A DNA stretch of 32,376 bases from Deltaproteobacteria bacterium (GTDB lineage Bacteria > Desulfobacterota > GWC2-55-46 > JADFVP01): NCBI GenBank assembly GCA_024275045.1, contig JAJRZX010000089.1, positions 1 through 32,376 on the forward strand. Direction: 5' to 3'. A model generated the notes under the pieces. That model made no database searches. It was not told where the DNA came from and saw nothing but the letters and a program-made list of their open reading frames with translations. Both the position numbers and the translations under genes were made by a program. Every line of letters begins with the position of its first letter. Position 1 is the first letter of the stretch. Below, in pieces: positions 31,505-32,376 of the stretch.

Positions 31505-32376
31505 ATGAGCATTGCCAAGAGGCTTACAACGAACGCAGGGCTTGTAATGATAGCCGGTGTAGCGACAAAGGTATTCTCCTTTATTTTTATAGCCTATGCC
31601 GCAAGGGTTCTTGGCCCCCGTGACTTTGGTATCTTTGCCCTTATCGGAACCATAGCTTTTCTCTTTCCCTTTTTCGGCAACCTCGGCATCGGCCCCATGG
31701 CCATAAGGGAGATGGCCAGGGACAAGACAAGGATTGAGGAGATATTCAACCATATAATATCCATCAGGATGGCCCTTGTTATTTTTTTCTATCCTATCCT
31801 GGTCATAGCCGTCAACTTCATGGGGTACAGCCGCGAGATAAGATTTCTGCTCTACATCAGCGGCCTTACGGCGGTAGTTGCCACCCTCTCTCATTCATTT
31901 AATATCATTTACATAGCCCGCGAGAAGTTCAAATTCCCTTCTCTGGTAGCGGTGCTGGTTTCTTTTCTCAGCACTATCGCCAATATCATAGTCTTATACC
32001 TTGGGTTCGGCCTTAAGGGACTTGTTATCGTGTCACTTCTCGGTGCTATTACAGGTACGGCCGTATCCGGTGTTTGGATATGGATGAAGGTAATCAAATT
32101 CCGCTTTGTCTTTGATATGGGGATCTGGAAGGACCTTATCTCTCAGTCGCTGCCCTTTGCCGCGCTCTCTTTTCTTAAGCAGGCAGGCACGCACATGAAC
32201 GTACTCCTGCTCTCGTATCTGCCCGGTGCCGGGCCAGTGGCCATAGGGTACTATAACCCCGCTATAACGCTATGCCGTCAGTCCATGATACTGCCAAACA
32301 GCTTCAGGCATGCCGCGCTTCCTACTGTATCTTCCAACTCGGGAGACTTGAATGTCATAAAGGGAATCATCAAGAA
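31505..32376 (+). CDS. Wzx-like polysaccharide flippase, 3'-truncated by window edge
   Basis: Open frame of 290 codons without a stop, running off the window. It starts MSIAKRLTTNAGLVMIAGVA with AAAGG 8 bases upstream. AYAARVLGPRDFGIFALIGT and FGNLGIGPMAIREMARDK are the first-helix signatures of the MOP-superfamily polysaccharide flippases (RfbX/Wzx). Several further membrane helices follow (ALVIFFYPILVIAVNFMG, VAVLVSFLSTIANIIVLYLG), then SLPFAALSFLKQAGTHMNVLLLSYL. Such proteins move lipid-linked repeat units across the inner membrane. With the initiating sugar-phosphate transferase, Wza-like and Wzz-like proteins it makes a Wzy-type set; no polymerase is in the window. Confidence 0.92.
   Translation, partial: MSIAKRLTTNAGLVMIAGVATKVFSFIFIAYAARVLGPRDFGIFALIGTIAFLFPFFGNLGIGPMAIREMARDKTRIEEIFNHIISIRMALVIFFYPILVIAVNFMGYSREIRFLLYISGLTAVVATLSHSFNIIYIAREKFKFPSLVAVLVSFLSTIANIIVLYLGFGLKGLVIVSLLGAITGTAVSGVWIWMKVIKFRFVFDMGIWKDLISQSLPFAALSFLKQAGTHMNVLLLSYLPGAGPVAIGYYNPAITLCRQSMILPNSFRHAALPTVSSNSGDLNVIKGIIK

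Noticed and set aside
31502-31894. Minus-strand open frame of 130 codons
   Set aside because: It is antisense to the flippase gene, whose plus-strand frame has clear family motifs and a ribosome binding site.
1-32376. tRNA, rRNA, transposase or integrase genes
   Set aside because: No cloverleaf-like or rRNA sequence was recognised, and none of the real reading frames has transposase or integrase motifs.

Overview
The window looks like the chromosome of a Gram-negative bacterium. It encodes an outer-membrane polysaccharide export lipoprotein, a Wzm/Wzt-type ABC glycan exporter, an NtrB/NtrC pair with a sigma54-contacting activator, and a hemerythrin-like protein. Moderate GC, frequent AGG-type ribosome binding sites, sulfatase-like proteins ending in LGYL and many domain fusions would fit a Desulfobacterota- or Nitrospirota-like lineage. 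That placement is an impression, not a result; no rRNA or marker gene is present.

Layout. (1) 1-4554, plus strand: nitrogen block, with the 3' part of an AmtB ammonium channel, an NtrB-like kinase, an NtrC-like activator, and thiE coupled to ntrC through a TGATG stop/start overlap. A bidirectional terminator at about 4628-4662 closes it. (2) 4693-7320: a GT2 glycosyltransferase (minus), a DUF2249-hemerythrin protein (plus), and a 118-bp tandem repeat that runs into the 3' end of the next minus-strand gene. (3) 7292-22642, minus strand: one tight operon read from 22642 downwards. It holds a methyltransferase, a GT-C/beta-sandwich/TPR membrane protein, Wzm, Wzt, a coiled-coil methyltransferase, a GT4 with an inserted beta domain, a GT2, a giant GT4/beta/beta/sulfatase-like fusion, a DPM1-like GT2 and a GT2. 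Most junctions overlap or are under 30 bp. (4) 22980-32376, plus strand: a LuxR-type regulator, a pseudo-nucleotidyltransferase fused to an initiating sugar-phosphate transferase, a Wza-like export lipoprotein, a Wzz-like chain-length protein, two small membrane proteins, a secreted PQQ-type beta-propeller, and a Wzx-like flippase cut by the window end.

How it may work together. The minus operon reads as an ABC-transporter-dependent surface glycan locus. Glycosyltransferases would build the chain. The coiled-coil methyltransferase beside Wzt resembles the WbdD principle (cap the chain, measure its length). Wzm/Wzt with a C-terminal glycan-binding-type domain would export it. The divergent plus cluster holds parts of a second, Wzx/Wza/Wzz-type route. 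The most unusual thread is one beta-sandwich module that I see four times in three different enzymes of the minus operon. It looks like a shared glycan-handling domain moved between a GT4, a GT4-sulfatase fusion and a GT-C/TPR protein.
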